Source of the DNA: Theropithecus gelada | Taxonomy: Eukaryota; Chordata; Mammalia; Primates; Cercopithecidae | Direction of reading: 5' to 3' | NCBI RefSeq assembly: GCF_003255815.1 | Contig: NC_037682.1 | Location: 44,657,011 to 44,721,010, forward strand | Length of the DNA stretch: 64,000 bases | Shown: positions 10,700-21,311 of the stretch, piece after piece | How positions within the stretch are numbered: position 1 is the first letter of the stretch | Layout of the letters: every line of letters begins with the position of its first letter | Position numbers and translations under genes: made by a program | The notes under the pieces: model-generated | Databases searched by the model: none | Told to the model about the DNA's origin: nothing | The model's input: only the letters and a program-made list of their open reading frames with translations

Positions 10700-10964
10700 A
10701 TATAGCTGTTATATTTCCTTCATAGTATGTATTACAATCTAAAGTTACTCATTTATTAGTATACTTGTTTATTGTAATTGGCCATTGGCCATCTTTGGTA
10801 GAATGTAAGCTTCATGTGGACAGGGACTGTGTTTTCTCTGCTGCATTCTTAACACTCAGAACAGTGCCTGTCACATGGATGTGCAATAAATATTTGTTGA
10901 ATGCATGAAAGAATGAATATGATATACTAATGGTTCTCTCTTCACTGTACCTAGGCCAATAGCC

Positions 10965-11040
10965 CCTCAAGGACAGGGTGTCTGTCATACTCTTATAAAA
11001 TCAGGACCCAGGACAGTGGCTGGCACACAGCAGCATAACA
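10965..11040 (+). mobile_element. L2 LINE 3' end fragment
   Basis: Contains cctcaaggacagggtgtctgtc and aggacagtggctggcaca, matching the L2 terminus. It may be a second insertion beside the L2 that ends at 10915. Confidence 0.55.
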
Positions 11041-11069
11041 GACTCTCCTGATTGATCAATACGTCAAAA

Positions 11070-11354
11070 GCAGCCATGCACAGTGGCTCACACCTGTAAT
11101 CCCAGCAGTCTGGGAGGCCAAGGCAAGCAGATCACTTGAGGCCAGGAGTTCAAGACCAGTCTGGCCAACATAGTGAAACTCCATCTGTACCAAAAATACA
11201 AAAAATTAACTGGGCGTGATGGTGCACACCTGTAATCCCAGCTACTCGGGAGGCTGAGGCAGGAGAATCACTTGAACCCAGGAGGTGGAGGCAGCAGTAA
11301 GCCAAGATCATGCCACTGCACTTGAGCCTGGGCAACAGAATGAGACTTTGTCTC

Positions 11355-11389
<35 letters not shown>

Positions 11390-11391
11390 AT
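11070..11391 (+). mobile_element. Alu, full length, with (AAAT)n tail
   Basis: A complete Alu dimer from gcagccatgcacagtggc to an (AAAT)9 tail at about 11355-11391. It is flanked by tacgtcaaaa (11060-11069) and tatgtcaata (11391-11400), an imperfect target duplication. AluS/J level of divergence. Confidence 0.93.
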
Positions 11392-11399
11392 ATGTCAAT

Positions 11400-12029
11400 A
11401 GGAAATAGGATTTAAAGCCTCCTTTAAAGGTAGGGGCTCAAAATAAGAAATTATTTTTCTCCATCCAGTCAAAGATTGAGAGAGAAGGGATGCCGAAGTC
11501 ACATGTTGAAAAAAGACAGATTAAAAGCAAGACTCCAGGAAGTTGCTCTCAACCTTGCCCTGTCCCCAATACACACTAGCGGGTTTAGATAGTTCCTTAA
11601 TCATGGTGAGATCTTCTGTTTAAATGAAATACCAAAAAGGATGCTGTGGCTAAATTATACATAAAATATGTGGCTAAAAAGCCAGTTGGTGGGGAAAACC
11701 TTGCCAAGCCCTGAATGCCAACCACCTTGTGTCTCTTCTTTCCAATAAAACAAGCAGCTCATGCCCTGTCAGGTGAGGACCTTTCCCTTTGAGGCACTGC
11801 GTGGTTGTACTCCCTGCTTTCACATTGCTTGCAGTTTAGAGTAGAAATGACATGACTTCACATGAAAACAGTTGCTCTTCTCACTGCCATGAAGTGCTGC
11901 ACTATTACTGCCATCCAGCCGTGTTTGGGCTTTGACAGGGGGCCCAGGGAAGGGTCATCCTTGACGTCAATCTTGAAGTATGGAGGTGTCTACCTACACC
12001 TTCCTCACTCCCTTGAATGGCTTAGGTGC
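11400..12029. other. unique sequence, no gene seen
   Basis: No transposon or coding signal recognised. Confidence 0.5.
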
Positions 12030-12665
12030 AGCTTCCCTGTGCCCACAGTTCTTGCTACAGACTTGTGTCACACCTCATTACATATGCCACTGCCTTGCTC
12101 CAAACCCTTCAATGACTCCAACTGCCTCTAAGACAAAATCCAATCCTCCTAAAATATGGAGTTATTATTTAATGGAAACAGCATTTCAGTTTTGCAAAAT
12201 AAAAAAGTTCTGGAGAGCTGTTATACACCATGAATATACTTAACACTGCTGGAATGCACACTTGGAAATGGTAACAGTGGTCAGTTTTATGTTGTGTGTT
12301 TTTTATCCACAATTAAAAATACACATTTAATTTAATTAAAATTGAATCCCCTTCACGTGACCAACAAAACTCTACATAATGAAATCCTATAGACCTCGCC
12401 AGGCCCAATTCCCACCTCTTCCCTCCTTCTTGGTCTCCTTCTTGGCCCTTCTTTAGGTTCCACCAACTAACACACAAGCTCCTTCCTGCCTTTAGGGTCT
12501 CTGGTCAGGTCATTCTTTTGCCTGAAACACACTTCAGCCCACTCCATACCTGGTTACCTCCCATTCATCACTCAGGCTTCAGCTGAAACGTCATTTCGCT
12601 AGACCCCAGCCCCCAGCTAAAGTAGGTCTCCCAGTCTACATTAATTACCATACCACAGCTTTTCC
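12030..12665 (+). mobile_element. L2 LINE, split by an L1M tail
   Basis: Sense L2 text at 12030-12154 (ccaaacccttcaatgact, agacaaaatccaatcct) resumes at about 12340 (gaaatcctatagacct, cacacaagctccttcctgcc, tcaggcttcagctgaaacg) and fades by 12665. Confidence 0.7.
12155..12325 (+). mobile_element. L1M (L1MB-like) 3' end
   Basis: Contains gcatttcagttttgcaaa, aaaagttctggagagctg, gaatatacttaacactgctgg and ttttatgttgtgtgtttttt, the order seen at the 3' end of L1MA/L1MB elements. It sits inside an L2. The left junction recurs 1.7 kb downstream (see 13867-13950). Confidence 0.6.
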
Positions 12666-12949
12666 TTCTTTGGGCTCATCCTAGTGTGAGGCTGCATGGA
12701 AGCTCACCACTGTGCTGTGGTGCCTGATGCCACACATAGCACAAAGAGCAGCTAGTGAAGGACATTGGAGAAATGGATGGATGGATGACTGGTAATCCAT
12801 TGGTAATCCCTGGTAAACCCTTCTGAACCTGTATGAACCTAGAAAGTTAAACCTTTCTGAAGCTATCTGTAGGTTGTCCCGAAACCCACCATGCAAGTAC
12901 AATGCCTACAATATACAGTAGCATTAGAATTTCTCCTGTATCTGCCTCA
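12666..12949. other. unique sequence, no gene seen
   Basis: Holds a short (GGAT)3 run at 12777-12788 and the near-repeat ctggtaatcc/ttggtaatcc. No gene recognised. Confidence 0.45.
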
Positions 12950-13240
12950 TTTTTTTTTTTAACAGAGGCAGGGTCTTGCTCTGTCACCCAGGCTACAGTG
13001 CAGTAGCATGTTCATAGCTCACTGCAGCCTTGACCTCCTGGACTCAAGCAATCCTCCTACCTCAGCCTCCGAAGTAGCTGGGACTACAGTCATCTGCCAC
13101 CGTGCCTGGCTAATTTTTAATTTTTTGTAGAGATATCTTACTATGTTGCTTAGTCTGGTGTTGAACTCCTGACTTCAAGTGATCCTCCTGCCTTGGCTTC
13201 CCAAAGTGCTGGGATTACAGGTGTGAGTCATCCTTCCCAG
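12950..13240 (-). mobile_element. AluJ-type element (antisense)
   Basis: A reversed dimer from a 12-T tail to ccttcccagcc. The direct repeat gcctcat/ccctcat (12944-12950 and 13241-13247) flanks it. The high divergence fits AluJ. Confidence 0.92.
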
Positions 13241-13411
13241 CCCTCATTCCAATTTAAACGGCAGCCCCCAGTTCTCATTCCTTGATTGGAGATTTCGGTC
13301 AACAAGATCAACAAATACCTGACTCTCATGTCTAACTTCCTTCCCCTCAGCCTTTTGTGAACACAGACTTAACATCTCACCTTTTCCTCCTTCCAGCTCC
13401 CTCCAGCTGAG

Positions 13412-13592
13412 CAGTTCTCAGCACGAACTGTGCATCAGAATCACCTGGGTAACATGTTTTAAATGTGATTTGCAGTCTGCACCCTGAGAGACTCAAAAAC
13501 AAAAAAAATAGTCTGGGGTGTAGGACAGGTGTCAATATTTATTTGTTTCAGATAAACATAATGGGCAGCCACAGCTGAGAACTGGTGTCCCA
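13412..13592. mobile_element. MER5A-like hAT DNA transposon
   Basis: Starts gcagttctcagcac and ends with the inverted form agctgagaactgg, the terminal repeats of the MER5/Charlie group. The interior reads catcagaatcacctgggt and gtctgcaccctgag. Non-autonomous and long inactive. Confidence 0.75.
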
Positions 13593-13740
13593 GCTCCAGG
13601 TGTTGGTGTTTTGGTGACTGTCCTGGCTCCAGGTCAACAGTAGCACACTGGCCAGCCTCAGGCCAGATGCAGCCTCAGCATGCTGGTGTAGCTCCCAGTG
13701 TTACCCACCCAACCCACCATATTTCATCAAGTCCAAGATG

Positions 13741-13832
13741 TCATCGATTATAAACTACACCATCATTTGACACACCGTAAGAAATAAACAAAAAGCTGTT
13801 GATTATAAGAGACACCATAATTGTAACACATA
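13741..13832. repeat. diverged direct repeat, 55-bp period
   Basis: gattataaactacaccatcat at 13746 and gattataagagacaccataat at 13801 start two related segments of about 35 bp. It may be a decayed transposon or an old tandem duplication; I do not recognise the family. Confidence 0.5.
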
Positions 13833-13866
13833 TGTAATTTATTACATAATTATACCAATGGCCTGT

Positions 13867-13950
13867 AAGGCAAAATCCAATCCTACCCTAAAATATTAAT
13901 GGATATAGCATTTCAGTTTGCAAAATTAAAAAGTTCTGGAGAGCTCTTAT
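13867..13950 (+). repeat. second copy of an L2/L1M junction segment
   Basis: Matches 12131-12225 in the same orientation. Both share caaaatccaatcct, taaaatat, gcatttcagttt and aaaagttctggagagct, with one 11-base gap. The shared junction between two repeat families argues for local duplication. Confidence 0.7.
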
Positions 13951-14539
13951 GTGAATAAGTGTGTATGTCTTGGAATCAGTGAAATACAGTATAAAAATTG
14001 AAACATTTCATATAAAAATTCAAATCTCCATTAAAAAATTAGATGACCTGGCAACACAGAGCCCATATTCCCACAGGCAACAGTGCAGTGAATGTGGAAT
14101 TGAAGAAATGCAACTCATGCACAATGTTGCCAGTTGGCTGCGTTCCCTTGCCAGTGCACATCACTCAGCTGTTACCCGGCTGGCCCCCTATGCACCTGGG
14201 ATTGAAGGCCCTTCCCAGCACATCTAACTTATGCTAATACTACACACACTCACCCAGGCCCTACACAAACCCCCTCCATTCCTGCCCTTCCACATTCTTC
14301 CTAGCCCCTCTAGGTTCTCCAGCCTCACCCTGGTGCTTCTCAGCTGGCGTGCCAGGGTGTGGGTTACAGGGGTCTCTGGAGTATGAGTCCCTCAGCCCTC
14401 AGGGTGGCTCAGCAGAGCACTTTTGGCATAAAAACAGTCCCTTCTCTTTCCTTCCATGTAATGTACAAATACAGCCATTTTCCTTATGTGCCATGATATG
14501 AAAAAGGTCACAGAATGCGGCCCAGTGTTGAAGTAGAAT
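13951..14539. other. unique sequence, no gene seen
   Basis: No coding or transposon pattern recognised. Confidence 0.45.
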
Positions 14540-14705
14540 TGGGGATCAGAAGATCTGGGATGCACCATCAGTCCTGCCACTTAGTATCTGAGTGATATTT
14601 AATACTCCAACACTAATATCTGGGTGGTCATTTAATCCCTCTGAATCTTGGGGTCCCTTTCATAAACTGATGACCAATGAGAATAATTCTTCTATCCCAG
14701 AATCC
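14540..14705 (+). mobile_element. MIR-like SINE fragment (sense)
   Basis: agatctgggatgcaccat, cctgccacttagtatctgagt, catttaatccctctgaatctt and gagaataattcttctatcc follow MIR order, with small duplications in the middle. Confidence 0.6.
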
Positions 14706-17700
14706 ACACAACAAATATTAATACATGTGATCGTGCACATGACCAGTTTTGAAAATGTCACTCTCACTTTCCTCCACACCTGAGTGCCAGGGTAGGACAA
14801 CCCCAAGCAGGCTGGGTACATGCCGTGGCTACAGCGGGAGGGCTTGCTCTCACCACCCTTCTCAAATAGCTTACAACCCAGCAGTGAGAATGGGTGGATA
14901 GATCCTAGCATGACAAAGATAAACCCTGAGTAAATAAATACCTCACGCTGAATCCCCAGGAAGGAGAGAGGCCAAGAGCATATGGATGGTGTGGGTGATA
15001 GGTGTCTCCAGGTGAGTTAGCCAATAAATAAGGAGCCACTAAGCCCTGCATCCACAGAGAAAGCCATGGAACAACAGTTGGCCTTTTTTGTCTTTCCAGT
15101 AAGGTTGACATATCTTTTTGTAAAGTGTTTCGGCTTACTTTTTCAAATTCATGATGTAAACCAACAGGATGAGTGTCTTTCTTCAACCCCGTGCTGCTGT
15201 CCCACAACATCTGTAGGTGCAGGTATCCTTTTAAGTTTTTCCTGTCACTATTCCCTCAAGTCCCCCCATACCAGGCATACCAAATGGTCTAGACCCCATG
15301 TTCTATAAAAAAGACAAAAATGTAAAAAACAAGGAAGCAATATTTTGATCAACCACAGAATAATAATGTGAGCATGAGAAATGCAAAGATGCCTGTCAAT
15401 GTTTCTATTTATGTGTAACGACGGCTGTAGCCCTCTCCTTAATTATGCTCTTATTCACCGTATGCATGGAGTCTGTCACTGTGGGTCTGGGTGTAACTGA
15501 GACTCCAACCAGCATAAATACGTGCCACACACCCAGTCGTTCGGTGCAACTTTTTCAAATGAATTATCGGGGAGATTTAAAAATTCTTCAAAAATGTCAA
15601 AATAATAACTATTTTATCTTTTTTATGCCCTAATTATGATTTGAAGCTTTGCTTTTCTTATTTCATCCAGGCACACCACAACTCATGAATAAAATATGAC
15701 AAGTTTGATAGCAGCCATTGGAGAGGGTTCATCCGTAACGGCAGACGTGCTCAGGGTACAAAGAGCTTTTGTATTCCAACAGCCTTTGTTTCTGGGACAG
15801 GCTTTTATCTAAAAGAAGGACCACGTGTGTTCTCTCATCTCTCCTGTCTCCCTCCCAGTACCCCACAATCCCTGCCTTCAGCACAACACCTGAACCGTGT
15901 TTACTTTGTCTTTTAATGAGCACATTTCCAAACAATTAGGGAACAAATAAAAAACCAAAGGGCATTTTGCACCATATGAACCTGGCTTGAAACAACACAT
16001 CAAACAATTGACTGTAAGAGATGCGGTCAGACCACAGACTAATCTACAAAGTAGGCAACTTTACCTCAGAAAAATCACTCATGTGATGGTGCCCACCTGG
16101 AAAGATATTTAAGGCACTCACAAGGTTCTCTTCTGAGAAGTTTCCTTTTCTTAGCAAAGGCTGCCAGGTCCCTTCAAAGTTCAGACTCTGGTATGTCTTT
16201 CAAAGAAATAAATGTGAAAAGGAAAGGGAAGTAATGTGTGGCTCTGCAAAACCATCAGCATTTATCAAATGGCCCCAGGGATATCAGACTTCAAGTTTTG
16301 AGGTTTTATTTTTTAAAGCAAACCTATAAGCATCTTGTTCTATCACACATACAAAACCGGCCAGCTTCGAAGATTCCTTCCAAATACATTTTCTCCCAGT
16401 TTGTTTCAAAATATGTAAAAGCAAGAAGACATTTTAAAGTCATTCCTTGCCTAAAACTTGAAGGACTGAGTCAAGACTTAGATCTCCTGGACTGAGCATT
16501 TGCCAAACTTCCAAAGTTGTGGTTTGTTTGTGGAGCTTTACAAACAAATCTAAGATTAAGCCGAGACTACAACATGTTTCTGACGTTCCTCAAGAAAAAT
16601 GAACCCTGGTATTCTCAGGAAAAGTGGAATGCAAAAAGCTTGAAGCATATGTTGTATTTTCTTATGTTTACTGTACAGATGCACAGTGATAACTATTTTT
16701 GAAAACTGCAACTCCACATTTTTTTTTCTCTTCACCCAGGTACTGCAGGTGCTCCAAGACACCAGGTAGCCTTGAACTGGGACTGCTTCTATCCACTAGA
16801 ACAAATCTTAAGCCCAAGTGAATGGCTACTATATTTGAGGCTATAGTTCCTGAGGGGATGGGTTTAGTCACCTTGTCTAATTTAATGTCATGTTACGTTA
16901 AACTGCACCTTACCACTGACACTTCATGACACCAGGCAACCCAACAGTGGTTATGTGCAGATGCAAAATAAAATTCTTCCTCCTCCACCACCTCACACCC
17001 TCAAACACACTCTCATGCCAGACATGCCTGCAGTTTGGACAGCAAGATGAGTCTGAATCTTTGGCAGATAAATAAGGTAGCAGCTTGAACACTCATAAAA
17101 AAGAGCTAATTTTTATACCCGCAGGACAGCACACAATAGCGGCTTTTGGCACTCTGAGGAGCTGCACATTTAGAGATGTTGGGCTGAGTTTTCCTTCCAT
17201 TAGACCCGATTTTCCAAAGGGGCCAAATGAGACCTGGGAATTTGGCAGTGGCATTGAAACCTTTAATAGACACTGTCAAATGGAATTAGGCACCATACTT
17301 CAGATTTAGTAGTAAAAATAAATACAGTAGAAAGATAAAAAGATTTCCAAACTAGCAGTATGTATGCCTATACCAATCTTGCTTGAAATCCTAAGGAATC
17401 TTGTTTTTATTTCAAAGAATCCCAAATTGAAATCTCAAGGTCTTGCCTGATATATCTGGGAGCTGACATCCATCACTGTGAGCCCTAATCAATCATTCAC
17501 TCTTTGTCCTCCACTGGCTGGACATTACCTACCACACTCCATGTGCCTTCTTCCATCCATGCCCTTGAGAACAGAGAAACTACAACACTCATTAGATTCA
17601 CTTTTCCCAGAAAAAGTCTAGGGACTCATGGTCTGGAACATAAAACTATTAGTAATCTGCATTTGTGCCAGTACCAGTGTGTACCCAAATGTCTCTGGGG

Positions 17701-18974
17701 CTCTCCTTTCACAACTATAAAGCTGGCTGATCAATGGCATCCTAGACACAGACTCAGTAGCAGAGAACTGGACCAGCCACACTAGTTAAGTCAACCAAAA
17801 GAATGAATTAAAGACACTTGAGAACAACATTACGGCTACACACACTCCAGCCAAAATCTTTCACTGATGGTACAAAAATGTTGGCATTTCTCCAGTCAAG
17901 TGTCAATCTCCTCTTTTCATTTGTCTAAGAGGGCATGGTGGCCAGCTAAGTTGAGGCCCAGTGCTATAGCTGTAAGCAACCTACCTCCCCACCCCACACC
18001 ATATAGCCACTATATGTTCTGAGACCTTTGTTTGGCATCTGGGGAGAGGAAAAGGAGTGTTTCTCTTTTTTCATGATGATAGTAGCCTGTAGGGAGATAA
18101 TGAAGTTTCTGTCTCTCCTCACCAGACCTTTGGACAGGGTTTGAGCCACTATGTTTAGAGGTATAAGAACATACAGAAGATAGGATAGTTCCTTAAGAGA
18201 TTCTGTGGATTCTGGGCAAAGCAGGGATAGAGTCCAGGAAACAAAGTGTGGTATAATTGGGGTAAGAGTCCTTCTGGACCCAGGAACACTCTGCTCCCCC
18301 AGAGGACTGGATTCTGGTCAAATTAGGGAGGACACCTCTGTCTCCAACAGTATCTCTAAAGACCTGCATCTCTGGAGGCCAATCAGGCACAGCACCCTGG
18401 ACAGAGGTGGTGATTTAGAAGGGATTCTATCAGCCCTGGCAACAACAAACCTCCAGCAGCTTCTTGAACTGGCCAGAGTTGAGAAAAGAGAACAACCTGC
18501 CCAATGATGGATGAAGCTGTGAGACTGAGTGGTGAGGTGCCCTAGAAGGAACCCCAGAAAGACTTACGCTCCTGAGATGATGCACAAAACACAAGAGGTT
18601 CTGCTTGGACAGAATGACACAAGAATCGATGTTTTACAGTCATTAGCAATACTGTAGTTCCACTGGTATTCACGGGTTTGTGAATCCTGGTAACACTGAG
18701 TCTCACAACGAGCCATTAGCATCATTAAGTAGAAGTGTACAGCATTTCAATGTGATCTTCTTCCACATGGACCATGGATCCTTTCAATGTCTGAGACTCC
18801 AGGTCAGCTCTATAGGAGAGTGCTGAACCATGGCTCTATGGAAAAGTTAATTACAAGAAGCAAATACCAAAATACTCCCAAATTTTACATGTGTGATTCA
18901 TAAAGGGAGGCAAGTTAATGTAAGAGTTGAGTTAAAGGCAATGGAGATACATTTAGATAAAAGCAAGAGGAAAG
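14706..18974. other. 4.3-kb stretch with no recognised gene or repeat
   Basis: The longest interval in the window without a recognisable transposon. No exon, RNA gene or CpG-island promoter was recognised. The AT-rich part at 15380-15700 contains ctccttaattatgctc, caaatgaattatcgggg and gccctaattatgatttg and is the best regulatory candidate here. Low repeat content can itself mark constrained DNA, but that is inference. Confidence 0.45.
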
Positions 18975-19125
18975 TAGAGGAAGACAGAGTTTGTCAGGCA
19001 GGTCCACATTTGGGACTTAGCTCTGCTACTTACCAGCTGCATAATTTTGCTGAGCCTCAAGTTCCGCATCTGTAAGATGGGGTAAAATTCTCTGTCTCAC
19101 AGATTTTCATGGTATATGATAGGTT
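18975..19125 (+). mobile_element. MIR SINE fragment (sense)
   Basis: Landmarks: gacttagctctgctactta, ccagctgcataattttgc, gagcctcaagttccgcatctg and taagatggggtaaa. Confidence 0.75.
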
Positions 19126-19225
19126 CAATGAAGATCAGTTCCTTCCCATCCTTCCCTTCATTCTCCCAACCTTAGGTACTTCCACTGATTTTTGAAGTAC
19201 TTATTACGTAGAAAATAGAAGACAA

Positions 19226-20211
19226 GGTCGGGAGCAAGAAGGCCGAATAGGAACAGCTCCAGCCTCCAGCTCCCAGTGCGAGCGACAGAGAAGACGGGTG
19301 ATTTCTGCATTTTCAACTGAGGTACCAGGTTCATCTCACTGGGGAGTGCTAGACAATCGGTGCTGGTCAGCTGGTGCAGCCCAACCAGCGAGAGCTGAAG
19401 CAGGGCGAGGCATCGCCTCACCTGGGAAGCGCAAGGGGGAAGGGAATCCCATTTCCTAGCCAAGGGAAACTGAGACACGTAACACCTGGAAAATCGGGTA
19501 ACTCCCACCCTAATACTGTGCTTTACCAAGGGTCTTAACAGACGGCACACCAGGAGATTATATCCCAAACCTGGCCCAGAGGGCCCCACACCCACGGAGC
19601 CTCCCTCATTGCCAGCACAGCAGTCTGAGATCTAAGTACAAGGCAGCAGCAAGGCTGGGGGAGGGGCGCCCACCATTGCTGAGGCTTAAGTAGGTAAACA
19701 AAGCCTCCAGGAAGCTCGAACTGGGTGGAGCCCACCTTAGCTCAAGGAGGCCTGCCTGTCTCTGTAGACTCTGGGTGGAGTCTGACAGCTATCTGACAGC
19801 TTTGAAGAGAGCAGTGGATCTCCCAGCATGGAGGTTGAGATCTGAGAACGGACAGACTGCCTGCTCAAGTGGGTCCCTGACCCCTGAGTAGCCTAACTGG
19901 GAGACACCCCCGACTAGGTGCAGACCAACACCTCACTCCTCACACAGCGGGGTACACCCCTGAGACGAAGCTTCCAGAGCAAGAATCAGACAGCAGCACT
20001 CGCTGTTCAGCAATATTCTATATTCTGCAGCCTCTGCTGCTGACACCCAGGCAAACAGGGTCTGGAGTGGACCTCAAGCAATCTCCAACAGACCTACAGC
20101 TGAGGGTCCTGACTGTTAGAAGGAAAACTAACAAACAGAAAGGACACCCACACCAAAACCCCATCAGTACATCACCAGCATCAAAGACCAAAGGCAGATA
20201 AAACCACAAAG
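19226..20211 (+). promoter_or_regulatory. L1 5' UTR (internal promoter region)
   Basis: 986 bp upstream of ORF1, beginning ggtcgggagcaagaaggcc and reading gaataggaacagctccagc. In primate L1s this region holds an internal Pol II promoter and a YY1 site near the start. Here the YY1 core reads caagaaggcc (19235-19244) instead of the usual caagatggcc, so YY1 binding is probably weakened. The open frames on the reverse strand across this region are not genes. Confidence 0.9.
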
Positions 20212-21256
20212 ATGGGGAAAAAGCAGGGCAGAAAAGCTGGAAATTCAAAAAATCAGAGCACATCTCCCCCTCCAAAGGAACGCAGCTCGTCGCCAACAAT
20301 GGATCAAAGCTGGACAGAGAATGACTTTGACAACTTGAGAGGAGAAGGCTTCAGTCGATCAAATTTCTCAGAGCTAAAGGAGGAACTATGTACCCAGTGC
20401 AAAGAAACTAAAAATCTTAAAAAAAGAATGGAAGGATGGATAACTAGAATAATCAATGCAGATAAGGCCATAAACAAACTGACAGAGATAAAAACCATGA
20501 CAAGAGAAATACGTGACAAATGCACAAGCTCCAGTAACCAACTCAATTAACTGGAAGAAAGAGTATCAATGACTGAAGATCAAATGAATGAAATGAAGTG
20601 AGAAGAGAAGTCTAGAGAAAAAAAGGAAAAAGAAATGAACAAAGCCTCCAAGAAATATGGAATTATGTGAAAAGACCAAATCTACGTCTGATTGGTGTGC
20701 CTGAAAGTAAGGGGAAAATGAAACCAAGCTGGAAAACACTCTTCAGGATATCATCCAGGAGAATTTTCCCAACCTAGTAAGGCAGGCCAACATTCAAACT
20801 CAGGAAATACAAAGAACGCTACAAAGATACTCCTCGAGAAGAGCAACTCCAAGACACATAATTGTCAGATTCACCAAAGTTGAAATGAAGGAAAAAATGT
20901 TAAGGGCAACCAGAGAGAAAGGTTGGGTTACACACAAAGGGAAGCCCATCAGACTAACAGCAGATCTCTTGGTAGAAACTCTACAAGCCAGAAGAGAGTG
21001 GGGGCCAATATTCAACATTCTTAAAGAATGAATTTTCTTAAAGAACATTCTTAAAGAACAGAATTTTCAACCCAGAATTTCATATCCAGCCAAACTAAGT
21101 TTCATCAGTGAAGGAGAAATAAAATCCTTTACAGACAAGCAAATGCTTAGAGATTTTGCCAACACCAGGCCTGCCCTACAAAAGATCCTGAAGGAAGCAC
21201 TAAACATGGAAAGGAACAACAGTTACCAGCCATTGCAAAAACATGCCAAAGTGTAA
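20212..21256 (+). pseudogene. L1 ORF1 remnant (RNA-binding protein)
   Basis: Starts ATG GGG AAA AAG with the N-terminal MGKKQGRKAG. ORF1p is the trimeric RNA-binding chaperone of the L1 particle. The frame is open for 112 codons, then hits TAA at 20548-20550, just before the coiled coil would continue, and a further TGA soon after. A small internal duplication near 21017-21062 (attcttaaagaa repeated) disturbs the C-terminal part. The natural end is the TAA at 21254-21256. Not functional. Confidence 0.93.
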
Positions 21257-21311
21257 AGACCATCGATGCTAGGAAGAAACTGCATCAACTAATGAGCAAA
21301 ATAATCAACTA

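Larger units (their letters stand above)
9430..10915 (+). mobile_element. L2 LINE, split by an MLT1 LTR and a MIR
   Basis: Sense L2 in three colinear blocks. 9430-9670 reads through agatccttttcaaactta and ttacttaaagtcct. 10163-10310 continues with accctaactccttgccatgg and tgaaaggccctgac. 10575-10915 gives the 3' end with tagaatgtaagcttcatg, cagtgcctgtcacatgg and ataaatatttgttgaatg. The gaps are filled by an antisense MLT1-like LTR and a sense MIR, both later insertions. Confidence 0.85.

Noticed and set aside
19158..19735. Reverse-strand frames of 145 and 66 codons
   Set aside because: Antisense of the L1 5' UTR; the antisense promoter region can be transcribed but I see no protein of known type.
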